In this document: positions 46,020 to 58,245 of the stretch, one piece after another | Numbering within the stretch: the first letter of the stretch is position 1 | How the letters are laid out: every line of letters begins with the position of its first letter | Source of the DNA: Callorhinus ursinus | Lineage: Eukaryota; Chordata; Mammalia; Carnivora; Otariidae | Length of the DNA: 64,000 nucleotides | Direction: 5' to 3' | NCBI RefSeq assembly: GCF_003265705.1 | Contig: NW_020313005.1 | Location: forward strand, 20,892,102-20,956,101 | Translations under genes and position numbers: made by a program | Notes under the pieces: model-generated | What the model was told of the DNA's origin: nothing | Databases searched by the model: none | The model's input: only the letters and a program-made list of their open reading frames with translations

Positions 46020-47420
46020 GGGACGAGGGCCGAACGCAAAAGTGGCGCTTCCTGAGAGTCGCACCCCATCGCGGTGGCCACGTGCCGGCAGACGGTCCCA
46101 CACTTCGGTGGCATTCGCGGACGCAGGAGGGAGCTCGGCGCGGGCACGCAGGTGGGGGTGGGGGGGGCTCCTCGGGGGCGGAGTTTCAGGGAGCAGGGGG
46201 CGGGGCCGGGACCTGACGGATGGGTTTGCAGAAGCGCGGTGGGCCCCTCCTCCTCGGAACTAGGGAAGGCTCCGACAGTCCCGGCTCCCGGCTGCTACCC
46301 GGAAGGAGGGAGGTCGCGCCGAGTCCCTACCCCGGGCACCCTCGGCCCCGCCCCGCCGGCGGATTTTCATTTAAACGTGTAACCCAGATGTTCCGGCCTC
46401 GGTTTGTTTACATTCTTGGGAACTGTTGTGAGTGGGAAAAAAAAAAAGTTCTATATGTTGTCAAATACAGCAATCTGCGCTTTGGAGGGGCGGGTGGGGC
46501 CGGGGAAGGTGGGCTTGAGGACCGACGGGGTGTCGAACCGGTGGGAGAAGTGCGTCGCATTCACACACTCGCGCACACACGCCCACAGGCTCACATGCAC
46601 ACTCCCAAGTACACGCAGGCCCTTAACTTGAAACCTGCTGAGAGCCCGTGGCTCGAGCGCAAGACCCACTGGGATCGGACACTGGCTCTCGGTTCCCTGC
46701 CCAGCCTTCACCAGGCTCACCCACTTCCAGTCTTCCAAACAGTACCGGCCCGAGAGCGTGCCTCCTCAACCAAGGGTTCCCGAGGGTCTGTGCCACCCTC
46801 ATCTGGTTGGGAGCTCCCCGGGCTCCAGATCCACCCGCTGACCCGGGAAAGGGGATGGAGGGACCACAGGCCTGGGTGGCAGAGCGGCGGCGTGGGGTGG
46901 GGGTGGGGGGGCATTACCTGTTTAAAGACGCTGTCATGTCTTACCTTGACGTAAGACGATGTGTCTGGGACTGTCTGAAACATCCTCGGTTGGCGAGGAA
47001 GGGTCGGGAAGGCCCAAGAACCAATCTGGGTGGGAGAAACCTCAGTCACCGACAGTACCACACGGGTGAGACGGTGGGGGGGGGGAGTCGGGGTGGGGGT
47101 AGGTGATGAAGGAGGAACGCAAAGGGAGAGGACGCGAGAGTTGGGAGGCTCGAATCCACCTGGGCCAGCAAGGGAGGATCTGAAAGGTTGGGTACTGGGC
47201 ATCTGCCCTGCGCCTCTGCCTCCAGACCTCGGGCTATGAGATGGTGAAGGGTGAGAGACAGCTGACGCCACTGGGTCCCTTTCCCACAGCCCCTTAACCC
47301 TCCCCTACCCACAATCGGAGACACCCATTTCCCCCGGGCCTGGGTGGCTTCACACCTGCCGACACCCGGGCCGGGGCCGTCGGAGCCAGAAGAGAGAACG
47401 CTGCCGGGGATAGAGGTAGG
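46020..47420. promoter_or_regulatory. CpG island and promoter region of FLI1 exon 1b
   Basis: CG-dense DNA surrounds exon 1b. The upstream promoter of FLI1 should lie in its right half (about 47.0-47.4 kb) since the gene runs leftward. No TATA box is evident. Several G-runs (46155-46165, 46891-46910, 47071-47105) may form G-quadruplexes. The 5' edge of exon 1b cannot be fixed from sequence. Confidence 0.6.
46945..46983 (-). CDS. FLI1: FLI1 alternative first coding exon 1b (MFQTVPDTSSYVK)
   Basis: The minus strand carries an ATG with A at -3, thirteen codons reading MFQTVPDTSSYVK, and then GTAAGA, a strong donor in phase 0. Joined to FLI1 exon 2 (EALSVV) it would give an alternative N-terminus of the same length and pattern as the known alternative start of the paralogue ERG (MIQTVPDPAAHIK followed by EALSVV). 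Seven of 13 positions are identical, including QTVPD. The distance from exon 1, about 7.45 kb, agrees with the upstream promoter of human FLI1 as I remember it, and a 'Fli-1b' form from an alternative promoter has been described. The frame stays open upstream, with another in-frame ATG at 47202, but that one has a poor context (C at -3). The short MFQ start is preferred because it matches ERG. Confidence 0.85.
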
Positions 47421-47479
47421 TCTCCCCACGGATGCAGCCCAAGACCCCAAGGAACAGATATTTACGGAGCTGCCAAGCT

Positions 47480-50400
47480 CCATCCCTCAGGGCACAGATT
47501 TTCTGCCTGGTTCCCCTAGGATCCTACGGCTCCTCCAGTGTCCAGCTGCCCCCCTCTTCCCTGTTACTGGCTTGGGGAGGAAGACTTGGGCAGAAGCTTC
47601 TGGAGGGTTAGGGAGGCCCTTTCCCTGAGCCCCTGCTTCTTAAAGAAAACAGTTTTACGGCAGAGACAATGAATGACGCAGCCTTATTTCTAGTGGCAGA
47701 GGAGATGGTGTCTGAGTCTGAAAATTTGGACTGGCGGGTGCAAAAACCACCCTAGGATGCCAGGTGCCTCTGCGTGAGTCTCTCCCTGCCTTGCCAAGTC
47801 TAGCGGCTGTCTCTCCCCTCTCCCCTTCCTTCTCTTAAGCCATCTTTAACGTGGCAATGTGCAGCTTCTCCGGCAGCCAATGTGTTTCTGATAAAGCACT
47901 TTTTCTCTCCACTAACAAATTCCAGCTTTTTGGCTCCTGAAGCCACAACACACATACACGAGTTCAGGGACCAGGTATGTTCCTTTGGGCTCCTAGATTC
48001 CCATTCCCTGCCTCTTTCCCGGGGTCCTTGCTGAGAGTGTCCCCCATTTTCTTTGAAAGTTGGAGTGAATTTTGCAAGGGAAGTGAGAGGGGAGGGGGGT
48101 AAAGAGGAGAGAAAAGAAAGCTCCCCGGATAGAATGAGAGAAAGAAAAAGTCCTAGAAAGCCTCCCATTTCTCAGCTGCAACTGGAGCACACAGCTGTGG
48201 GCGAGAGAGGCACCACTCCCCGCCCCCTGCATTCCCTCAGGGATCCCGCACAGGCGAACACTCACCTTAGACACGCTTTCCTGTTCAGCCAGCAGGAGCG
48301 GAACTCCAGCAACTCCAGGATGTTCGAGGTCCGAGTGCCAGTTCTCTGCGCCAAGAGTCCCCCGATCCTCGGTGCCCAATTAAACCTGCTGGCTGCCGGG
48401 GATCAAAATGTGCCTTTCTCTGCAGCGTATCCACCCAGCCAGCCTCAGTCCCTGCTTGAGCTGGGGGGTGGGGGGGTATAGAAAGGACTCCTTGGTCTGT
48501 GTGCCCTGCAGCCCTGCAGCTTTCCTCCCTGTCGCCTCTCTTCGTCCCACTCCCTCTTCCTCTCTCTTTTCCCGTCTTTTAATTTGATTTCCGTTTTCTT
48601 ATCAATATTTCAGCTGCTGTCTGATGAATTGTTCTAATAGACAGCCACCCATCTGACCCTCGCTGCTTTTCCAGAAACCTCACGGTGGTGCTAGGAAATG
48701 TCAAGGAACACTGGGAACCACATACATATCACAAATGTAAAGCCAAGAGGAGACATTGAGACCCAGACCTGCTTTTATGTGATTAGTTTTAAATGGTTGC
48801 TGTGCAAATAATTATTTCTCGGACTTAATATGATGGAAGTCCTCTAGGCTCTTTCAAGCCCTTAAGTTCGGCTTACTTACAGGTGACTCTTCCCTTTATT
48901 TGGACCTCTCCTAGAATACGTCCTTTTCTGACCCACGTTTTCCAGGCATCATCTATAAGAGCTAGGAGATTTGCAAATGTCAGAAGCAACCCTATTATGG
49001 AGTTCCAATTTTAAAACATTTAACAAGACCCTCACTCAGGAGTCGTTTCTGGGTGCTCCAGTTTGTGTTTTTTTTAATAAAATTTTGGAATCTGACTCAT
49101 TTCTTCACTCAGATTTCTGAGTCCCTGTCCACATTCACTGTTTTAGTTGCCCAATCCAGGGCCATTCTCCACAAAACAGCTGGGCCTTGCAATGCTGATG
49201 AGTTGCCTCTGTGCTCCCTCCTGGGCGGGTGGTTTCCACACCCTTCCATGGCTTTGCTTCTCCTGAGTATCCAGTAACCAGGAGCTGTGCACCAGGCTTC
49301 TGCCCAGAACACTTGGCAAGGACCAGAGTAGCTGAAGTTGGGTGTGTGTGTTGGGGGGGGGTGCAAAGTACGGGGAAGCAGGGGGTGACAGGTAAGGGTA
49401 GAGAGTGTGTCAGTTTGTGAGAACAAAGCCATAGCTTTGTTACCTCTGAGAATTAACCTCAGTTTCTCAAGCTTTCCCCTGTCTGTTCTTTCTTGGGTAC
49501 CCAGACCCCTGACTGCTTTGGTTCTGGATATTGAGAAAATTAACTTGGTACCTGCTCCCTCTTCTCCGCCTCCCCACTCCCCACCCCTCAACTGGCTCTG
49601 GAAATTTCTGACCAAAAGCATTTGCTAGGATTCCATTTCTGGAGAAAGCACACTTATCACCCAGATCTCCCCACGTGGGGGGTATGAAGACTGGCGGCAG
49701 GGTTATTCATTATTTCCTTCTCAACAATATCCTGATTTTTCTCTCTGTCCCTCCCCCAAAGCTCAACATATTGAAACATTTTGCTGCTTAATAAGAGCAG
49801 CCGGGAGAGCTCTGGGGTGAAAGGCCAGCCTGGGACCGTGACTGGGGCTGCCTGGGCTCAGGGCTGAGGGCCAGGCTGCCCCCCGCCCAGCACATTCCTG
49901 ACCATTGCTTAGGAAAACAAGACAGGCTTGGGGAGGGGTGGGGACTGAAGTACATGAGCGAGGTTCCCCCAATATTTTTATTCCTGGGATACGGTGGAAG
50001 GGTCCTCTTCCTTCCCAAAGGGAATGAACGCTATTCCGAACAACCACAAATAAAACAGAAGGTGTTCCTCTGTCGGACAATACATCCTACACCGGTGTCA
50101 TGCTCTTTAAAGAGAGGTTCTTTTCAGGACAGCTGGTGATTTGAAATTGTTTTCTTTTCACACCGTTCCCCCGCCCCCTGCCGCCCCTTCTCCTTTCTTT
50201 TCTTGAAAGGGACTTCTAGGAGACCACTTGAGTACCTGCTTTGGATTTTAAACTCTCATCCTTATCTGTAGACCTAACTATCTAAGACTGGCCTCCCTTC
50301 CTTAGATTGTCAGCTCCCTGAAGGCAGGTGTTGAGTTTGTTTCTTTCGCTGCAGGAATCCCCAAGTCCACACTGAAATTGACAGGCAGAGAAGGGGGACA

Positions 50401-51630
50401 ATTACTTAACTCTGTCTCTTCTTTCTGAACAATAAGAAGGGAATATGAAACAAACAAAACAAAACCATCACATTGTTATTAAGGGAAAACGGACAGGCCC
50501 ATTTCACCTGAGTGTCCTTAATTCATTTTCTGCTTTGCAGGGTTGGAGGAAGTCAGTGCTCACGTGTGGACTTCCTTTTTACATAAATGGTTTAACCAGG
50601 GATCAAGAAATCCTCCCTCTCCCCAGGCACCATGGGTGTGGTCCGCTGATGGAGTGTCCTCTTCTAGTTCTGTACCAAAGTCTTCAGCGTTTTGTGTGTG
50701 TGTGTGTGTGTGTGTGCACGCGCACGTGTTTGTACACATGCATGCATGGATGCCTCCTATTTCCTTCTCTTCCTGTAATTTTAAGAGCCAGAATGGATAG
50801 TTGCGCCGAGGATCATGCAAATAATAAAATCTTGGTGGTCCTGGAAAAACAGATGAGCTGAGAATGAAGTGAGGACTGATCTGGACTCCCTTTCAGCTAG
50901 GGGTCTGAGCTGGACCTGCTTGCACACATGAGAGGGTAGGGAGGCTTGTGGATGCCCACCCGGGAGTGCCGGCAGCCCTAATCACCCTGTCTGGGAGCAG
51001 GGGTGGGGTGGATTAGGACCCAGGCTATCTCATCCTCCAGGAGGATACAGCCAACTCCCTTTGTCACCTGGAGCCTTCAATTTGCCAGAAGAAAATTGCT
51101 GAAATTGGTAACAGCTGCCATAAGGAGGAGCCTAAGAAAGGAGAGAATGAAGGGAAAGGGGCAGGAAGACTCATTAAAGCCAGCTTATTCCTCTAACTGC
51201 TTCCAAAGGGAAAGGGGTGGGGGCTTTCTTGCTCCATGGTTATTGCTCCCTCACCAGCCCGTACCAGGCTCCTTCCTTGGGCCATCAATTTGCAATCCAG
51301 AGCCTGGTCATTAGCAAGTGACTCTGGTGTTGAGTTTAGGAGTTTGGGAGATTGGAATCCAAGAAACACCCCCAGTAGGGGAGAGGGGTTAGTTGGGGGG
51401 GGTGGTGCCACCTTGGGTTCTATGATTCTCAGCAAGACCATGAGGACTCAGCTCCCTTATTTGGCTAATGAGAGAGCTACAACTAGATCACCATGAGATG
51501 CCTTCCAATTAGCGTAAACTACCATTCTGTGAGATTATTTAACCTGGGAAAAGATGTGAATCAAGGGCAAATTAATGTTCTAGGGTTAGAAACTTTGGGT
51601 TCCAGTTTTAGTTCTGCTTCTAATGAACAG
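47480..51630. other. upstream flank of FLI1 without recognised gene
   Basis: Mostly unique DNA beyond exon 1b. An L2 end lies near 50270-50360 and a TG run at 50694-50716. A T-rich stretch at 48570-48660 (TTATCAATATTTCAGCTGCT) includes a GATA-type TTATC and an E-box CAGCTG close together. No exon is supported. Confidence 0.45.
50694..50716. repeat. (TG)n microsatellite
   Basis: TG run continuing into CACGCGCACGTG. Confidence 0.85.
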
Positions 51631-51631
51631 T

Positions 51632-52016
51632 GTTATGAACTGAATTGTGTCCCTCTGAAATTCATATATTAAAGCCCTCAACACCAGTAATTCAGAATGT
51701 GAATGCATTTAGAGACAGGGCCTGTAAAGATGTAAATAAGGTAAAATGGGTGGGCCCTAATCCCATAGGACTGGTGTCCTTATAAGAACAGGAGATTAGT
51801 ACACAGAAATGTGGGAGCAGAGAAGGAAGACCATGTATACGCACAATGGGAAGGCCACCCAATGCAAGCCAAGGTGAGAGGCCTCAGGAGAGGGCAAACC
51901 TGCTGGGACCTTGACTTTGGATTTCTAATCTCTACAACAGTGAGAAAACAAATTTCTGTTGTTTAAGCCACTAATACTTTGGTATATATTATGGCAGCCC
52001 TAGCAAACTAATACAA
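51632..52016 (+). mobile_element. MLT1-type ERVL-MaLR long terminal repeat, near full length
   Basis: An old endogenous retroviral LTR of the mammalian MaLR group: TGAATTGTGTCCCTCTGAAA at the left, GGTGGGCCCTAATCCCATAG and GTGTCCTTATAAGAACAGGA inside, and CAGCCCTAGCAAACTAATAC at the right. It stands alone, without internal viral sequence. Confidence 0.85.
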
Positions 52017-52584
52017 CCAGGGAATAGTATTTTGCCATGATTTGGTTTCTGCAAGCAAGTAAAAGAATTGACAATGTTGACAAACTTTACTCAACTTTTC
52101 TGGAACCCGCTGTGATGATCAATATCTATTTATTGCACATCCACCATGTTTTTGGCCCTGTGTAGCCTAGTGTATAAAGCAGTGTTCTGGTCTTTGTGGT
52201 TCTTTCCACCGCAAATAAAGACTTAAACCACACTGAGTTTCAATGTCCTCTACATTTTCTATTCCCTTTGCTTTTAATGATGGGAAGGAAGGAAGTTGCT
52301 TCCTGCTCTTCTAACAAGCAATTTCAGATTTTAAAGGGTAGCCAACAAGATGTCATTCTCCTTATCTCTCATTATTTGTGTTCTCTTGTAGTCCTTGAAG
52401 GCTGCAAACCTAGACTGAGCTCCTGGAAATTACAAGGAGAGAGAAGAAGTGGGAAATCTGCTCAGGGAGATAAGTCCAGGAAATGGAGGCAGTGAGTAGA
52501 GCAGCGTCCATGAGAAGAGCTGTTGGACTGCGGCACTTTGGATTCTGACGTGTGTGAGTGAGTCGGTCCTTTGATTTCCATCAC

Positions 52585-52630
52585 ATACCCCCGCCCCCCC
52601 CCCCCACACACATACACACACACACACCCA
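52585..52630. repeat. poly-C then (CA)n
   Basis: Interrupted C-run followed by CACACACATACACACACACA. Confidence 0.85.
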
Positions 52631-52837
52631 TTCATGCGTATTCTCAGTGTAACAAAGGATCTTAGGATGGGGTAGCATGGGGTGCAAAATAAGGAGCATT
52701 CAGAGCAAGGATGGAGAATGGCTGGACCAAGAGATCTGTGATCTGAACAGGAGCAAAAGAAAGGGCCTCTCCTAAGCTGACAGATTCATCCCTCACTCCT
52801 GCCTACAGATCAAACATATATAAAATTTCCAAGGATG

Positions 52838-53046
52838 GGGGTGCCTGGGTGGCTCAGCTGGTGATGTGTCCCACTCTCAATTTCAGCTCAGGCCATGATC
52901 TCAGGGTCCTGGGATCAAGCCCTGCACTTAGTGTGGAGTCTGTTTGGGATTCTCTCTCTCCCTCTGCCCCTACCCCCTACCTCCACCTCACCCCCCACCC
53001 ACTCAAATGCTCTCATGCGCGCTCCTTCTCTAAGAAAAAAAAAGAA
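52838..53046 (+). repeat. Can-SINE, diverged
   Basis: Head GTGCCTGGGTGGCTCAGCTG and a weakly conserved body with a CT-rich tail; the flanks show only an approximate duplication. Confidence 0.9.
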
Positions 53047-53049
53047 GTT

Positions 53050-54890
53050 CCCAGGGCTGTGGATGAAGAGGTGAGGTTACTGGAGAGTGAATAAGACCAA
53101 GCATTAAGGCAAAGAGGAGCTCTTAAGACTAAAGATTTTTATATACATTGTATTCTTTCCTTCAACCCCCTTAGCAAGTTTTTCTCTCCTTATCTCTTCA
53201 TGAATATCAATTGATTAATTTTATTAGATAATCCCTGAACATTGTTCTATCTTAAATTTTTATAATTCTAAAGAGCATATTACTAGTCTCATCTATGATT
53301 ATATTTTTTTAGGTTATTGGGAGACATTGTTCATCCTTGCTCCTGTCTAGAAGGGAAAAGAAAAAAACCAAGACAAGAATTAGCTGGGCCAATGCCAATC
53401 CTTCATAACAATTACGGTATGGTTCCAGGTCGGGTGATGCTTTTTCTGATTGAATGGAATAATTCATTCATGTATCCACTCATTCGTTTGCTGGGGGCGG
53501 GAGGATGGGTCTTGGGAAGGACCTGAGTTATATCACTTTGCTATCTCTGAGAAGGCAAAGGTTTGTAAAGACTAGATAGTCTAGATGGTCTAAGACTAGA
53601 TGGTCTTTGCAAAGACCATCTTTGCTCTATCAACCTGGACTGACTCAACTCTCAAGAAGAGGGAAGAGGACAGAATTAATGAAAAGCATCAAATTCAGAA
53701 CCGCTTGTAGAGGGAGTCGCCATCACAGTGTCAGGGAGAATGAATCAGGGATTTTAAAGGATTCAAAACATAACTGCGTAGAGTGGGACAAATGGTGCGT
53801 CCACTGCAACTTTGAGGTGGAGGATGACTGTATTAGTTGAAAACAAAACAACCCTTTGGGATGCTGTTGAGAAAAATGCCACAGAAGTAGAAGTCTGCTT
53901 ACTCTGGCTACCAAGGACACCAGAGCAGCATTGTCTGAAATATCGATGCTATATTCGTTGTTCCCCGCCTGCCGTCATGACCCCAATTTGAAAAAGAAAA
54001 AAGAAAAGAGAAAAAAACCTAGGCAAACGTCGAGCTGGGCCCATGCCAATTATATCTGACACAAAGGTCTTTGGGGTATATATTTTTTTAAAGGACGTGG
54101 TAGGAGTGGGGTGAGGTGTGGGAGATATTTGAATGGGGACAGATAACCAGTAATATCCCTATTACTAATACCTAAGGATAGTCTTTTGAGAATCGAGATG
54201 CTTTCGACCAAGCGCCTCCAACTTCTAGATGGAAAAGACGCTGTGTATATCCTTGTCTGATCAAATACTGGTCTGATGTGTCATTATTATTATTTTGGTA
54301 ACCCTCAACTTTGATAGATGGGGACAGTAGGGTCCTGGAGAGAGCACGATGGCTCGCTATTACTTCAATGCACGTCATAGCTGAACACAAAACAATGTCC
54401 CCGACTTAACACAATAAACACTGCGGACTGACTGCCTTGTGAGTTCCTCTCAAAGAACCTGCTTTCCCTAGATAAGAGATCAAAAGTTGAGGGTGTGTTT
54501 TCATTTTCTTGGTGTATGTTTTTAAATCAGACTTTGTGAAGTAAGGTGTCTCCTAGAGTTTTGGCTGAGTTCAAGGGGAACATAGGTTTATTCCGAATCT
54601 TCGTTTCTCTTTTTAAAAGGTCAGATTTGTGAGGGATGCACGGATGAACTGAGTCTATGACTGTGAAATTCTCATTGCTTCAGAGTGATTGGTAATGTGG
54701 AGATGGGCAGAATAGGAATTGTGTTGCACACCCTGTGAAGCCTGCTCGCTGCTTCTGCGGGTGATGATTTTGGTTCTATTTCATAAGAATTGACAAGAAG
54801 GGGAGGGGTGGAATGAAGTGGATCTTGAAGAAATAGGTCAGTGTGTAATGCCCCCTCCAATCCTTACCACTCCCTTCTCCAAGTTCTGAC
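53050..54890. other. upstream flank without recognised gene
   Basis: AT-rich DNA, no exon or clear repeat. A short near-repeat of GACTAGATAGTCTAGATGGT followed by CTAAGACTAGATGG sits near 53570-53600. Confidence 0.45.
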
Positions 54891-54894
54891 CCAA

Positions 54895-55150
54895 GGGTGG
54901 GTCAGCCTGTGAGGTTCCCGGAGTGTGCTTGACTTCCGATGGAGCTAGTTCCGTGTGTCCTTTTTGATTCAGCTAACCGCTTCACGAGCTAGCTGTCTTA
55001 TGCTTTTGAAATCCCTATCCTTTGCATTCTGCTAAACCATTTATAGAAGCAGCATCAGCAGTGAAAAAGCAAAGCCAGGGAGGAGGATTCCTGCTGAACA
55101 TTTCATGGGTCAGTTGAGACAAGAGGCAAATGGGTACCATGACTTCGGCT
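54895..55150. promoter_or_regulatory. candidate upstream enhancer (FLI1 '-15'-like)
   Basis: About 15.5 kb upstream of the FLI1 ATG lies low-repeat DNA with an ACTTCCG ETS site at 54932, a second TTCCG near 54949 and a RUNX core AACCGC at 54975-54980. Mouse Fli1 has a described element near -15 kb. It shares the 11-mer GAGCTAGCTGT with the intronic candidate near 28.58 kb. Function is inferred. Confidence 0.3.
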
Positions 55151-55154
55151 ACGA

Positions 55155-56730
55155 GCTTGGGGAGCCAGCTACCCCAAGCTTTTTTTTACTGCACCCCTAG
55201 ATGATTCTAGATTAATCCCTAGATTAATTTGCCTAGGGATTCCTGGGGTGAGAATATCACTCATGGTCAGACTTCAGCAAGCTGTCTGCAATGGTTTTCT
55301 CTAAGGGCTGACAAGGGTGGATTGGTCAAATTTTTCAGTTGGGGAGGCTTTTCAAGTTGCAACCAAACTGAATTTTGGCTTGCATCTCTAGAAAAGAAAC
55401 TGGTCATGGCTGTGGGGCCCAGAATCCTGAGAGATGATAAGCATTTGCAATCTTGAGTGCTTATCTCCTGCTGTATCTGGCCTTCTTGCCTTTATAAAGT
55501 AAATCGGGAAATCTTACCACAACAGGCTTTCCTGTGAGGAGGCTGGCATTTCCTGTCTGCCCCACTGGGGACAGGAATGGAGGGAACACGCTGCTGATGT
55601 CAGGTTTCCTCATTTCAGCCCCACAGCTGCTGCTGTGGAGAGTGGGGGGCAGGGGAGGAAGAAGGCACCCACCGAGATCAGCCAAGGTGTGAATTAGAGA
55701 GAAGGAGGTCATTGTTTTCCTGATACACTTTTCATACAGCTTTCTGACACATAAAATAAGAAAAGAACCCACCCATCATTATGTGTTTGAATACACGTAC
55801 ACATACACACATACACACATACACATTGTGCATATGTGTGTTGCATGGATACTAGGCTGACATGCTTTGATGAAAGCGATATGCTTCTGACAATCTACCA
55901 TTAAATTGGCTATATTAAAATTAGGTTGCATTTTGATGCACCAGGGAAACGTTCCTAAGTATTTCATAATTTTACCTTTTAAAGATTTCGTAAACAAATA
56001 AAGCTTTTATAAAGAGAAGTGCCTCTCCCTACTTCTTACATCTATCTTTAGGGTAAATTTTATTCTAGTTTTCATATATGTGCTATTGAAAAGATCACTT
56101 GTGTTAATAAAAAGTCCCACATATTGCTGCTGTCAAAGAAAGAGATGAATGTATGTAGAAAACCTGATCTTGTTCTACTATTATAACGTCTATATAATAT
56201 ATTTTATGTAGCACTTACAGTCCTATGTGATTGGACAGACCCTAGAGAAATTCATCCTCAATTTCCAGATGAAGAAACAGAATCTGAAACAGAAATTACT
56301 TCTTTTTTCATGGCAACATTTAAATATGCTATTTCATTAAGCAACATGATTATTGTTATCACCACCTTTTTCATGGTGAAACTGAATCATATGTGAGAAA
56401 CCTGAATCTCTTAGAATCATCTCTTAATGTATTATCTAAGTAAAGTGTTATAGATATAATCTATAATTATGTAAGTATTTTGCCATACTTTGCAGGGTGA
56501 ACCACAGGGCCTGACTAGAACTTAGGTCTTTTGCCTTCTAATCTTCTATTTCTTTGTTGAGTTTCCATCAACATGACTCATGAACATTCCATCTCCTTTA
56601 AGGGCTTAACATGAATGCAAATCCACTGATTTCATAACTCCCTTCTCTCTTCTTCCATGTTTAAAACACCTAGTGTTGCTTTCTCTTTCCCTTCTTTTCA
56701 TCCCAGGATTAAGGGTTGCAAAGATAGGAG
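55155..56730. other. upstream flank without recognised gene
   Basis: AT-rich DNA with a CATA/CACA microsatellite at about 55797-55830. No exon seen. Confidence 0.45.
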
Positions 56731-56739
56731 AGAGAGAGA

Positions 56740-57875
56740 GTTTGTGCATACTCACCCAACTTTTCTTAATGTTACCATAGTACACAACCATGGTACAATT
56801 GCCAAAACCTAGCATTAATGCAATACTATTAACTAAACTTCAGACTATTCAGATTTCATTGTTTTCCCTGCAGTAAGTATCCTTATTCTGTTCCAGGGTC
56901 CAGTCCAGGACCCTAAGCTGTATTTTATTGTTCAGTGTCCTTAGCCTCTTTCCATTGGAAGTAGTTCCTTGCTCTTAACTTCTGTTGCATGACTTCGATG
57001 CTTTTGAAGAGCATTGGTGAGGTGTGATGTAGAATGCCTCTCAATTTGGGTTTGTCCGAAGTCTTACCGTGATTAGATAGAGTTATATATTTTGGGGAAG
57101 AATATGATTGAGGTGATATGCCTTTTACAGCACATCACCCTGGAGGGTCCATGACACTGATGTCTTCTTACTAGTGATGCTGACCTTGAGCACTTGATCA
57201 AACTGGTGTTGGCCAGGGTACTCCACTACAAAGTTACTTTATTTTCCCTTCACAATTAACAAGAATTGGCGGGGGGTGGTGGGGGGTGGAGATCCTTTGT
57301 CATTAACAAGTATTTTTTTGCAGGGGGGCATACTTTGAGACCATGCAAATATCCTGTTTTTCCTTACCCTTTTGCTCACTAATTTTAGCATCCATTGGTG
57401 GATTTCACCTTAGGCAATAATTACTGTGGTGTTCTAATGGTGATTTCACTCATTCCTTCTATGGTTATTTATTGGAATTCTTTTTCAAAAAAGAGTTGTT
57501 CCTTCTCTTTCTCTCTCTCCCTCCCTCCCTTCCCTCCTTTCCTTCCTTCCTGAGTATGATCTCATGGATATTTATTTTATTATTTGGATTGTCATCTATT
57601 ACTATAATTTATTTTGTTGCTCAAATTTCAAATTGTTCCACTTGGGCCATTGGGAGCTCTTTCAGGTTGATCCCTGCATCCTTTTTGCCATACCAACCCA
57701 GTCCGAATTTTTCCCTTTAGCACCTCCTTACTTTCTGGCCCCACACAATGCTTCAGGATGATCTTACGTTTTCCCTGCTCCAGCCCTGGAATTATCTGCT
57801 TCTCCAAGGATTCCCTGGTTCCTTGGATTGAGAATGTATTTAGAAACCAAGATTAGAGGATTAGTTGTGCTACTT
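56740..57875 (-). mobile_element. ancient L1 LINE fragment, antisense
   Basis: Diverged reverse L1 segment. The block GGCCATTGGGAGCTCTTTCA, then CAGCCCTGGAATTATCTGCT and AGAAACCAAGATTAGAGG is a familiar old-LINE antisense pattern. A CCCT/CCTT simple repeat (57505-57552) has expanded inside. No protein retained. Confidence 0.65.
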
Positions 57876-57974
57876 GCTAGGAGGGGGTCCAGCTTCTAGT
57901 CCCTCTCAGCAGACAAAGCAAAGAAATGTAACCTAATTATACACATATATCTAGATTTCTTTCTGTATCACTCT

Positions 57975-58245
57975 GTGTCCTAGTCTGCTAGGGCTGCCAT
58001 AATGGAATACCATAGAAAGGGTCGCTAAACACAGAAATTTATTTCTCACAGTTCTGGAGGCTGGAAATACAGGATTAAGGATCTGAGGCTTCTCTCCTTG
58101 GCTTGCAGGATTGCTCACTTGGTCATGATCTCTCTCACTTTTTTTTCCTATAAGGACACCGGTCATCTTGGATTAGGGCCCCATCCTTATGATTCACTTA
58201 ACTTCAGGACTTCAACATGAGAATTACATAGTCCATAACAGTCTA
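57975..58245 (-). mobile_element. MLT1-type ERVL-MaLR LTR, partial, antisense
   Basis: CTAGTCTGCTAGGGCTGCCA, CACAGTTCTGGAGGCTGGAA and TATAAGGACACCGGTCATCT match the reverse of the same LTR type seen near 51.8 kb, with internal deletions. Confidence 0.8.

Noticed and set aside
51632..52016. A retroviral gene associated with the LTR at 51.8 kb
   Set aside because: The LTR is solitary; there is no gag, pol or env-like frame beside it.
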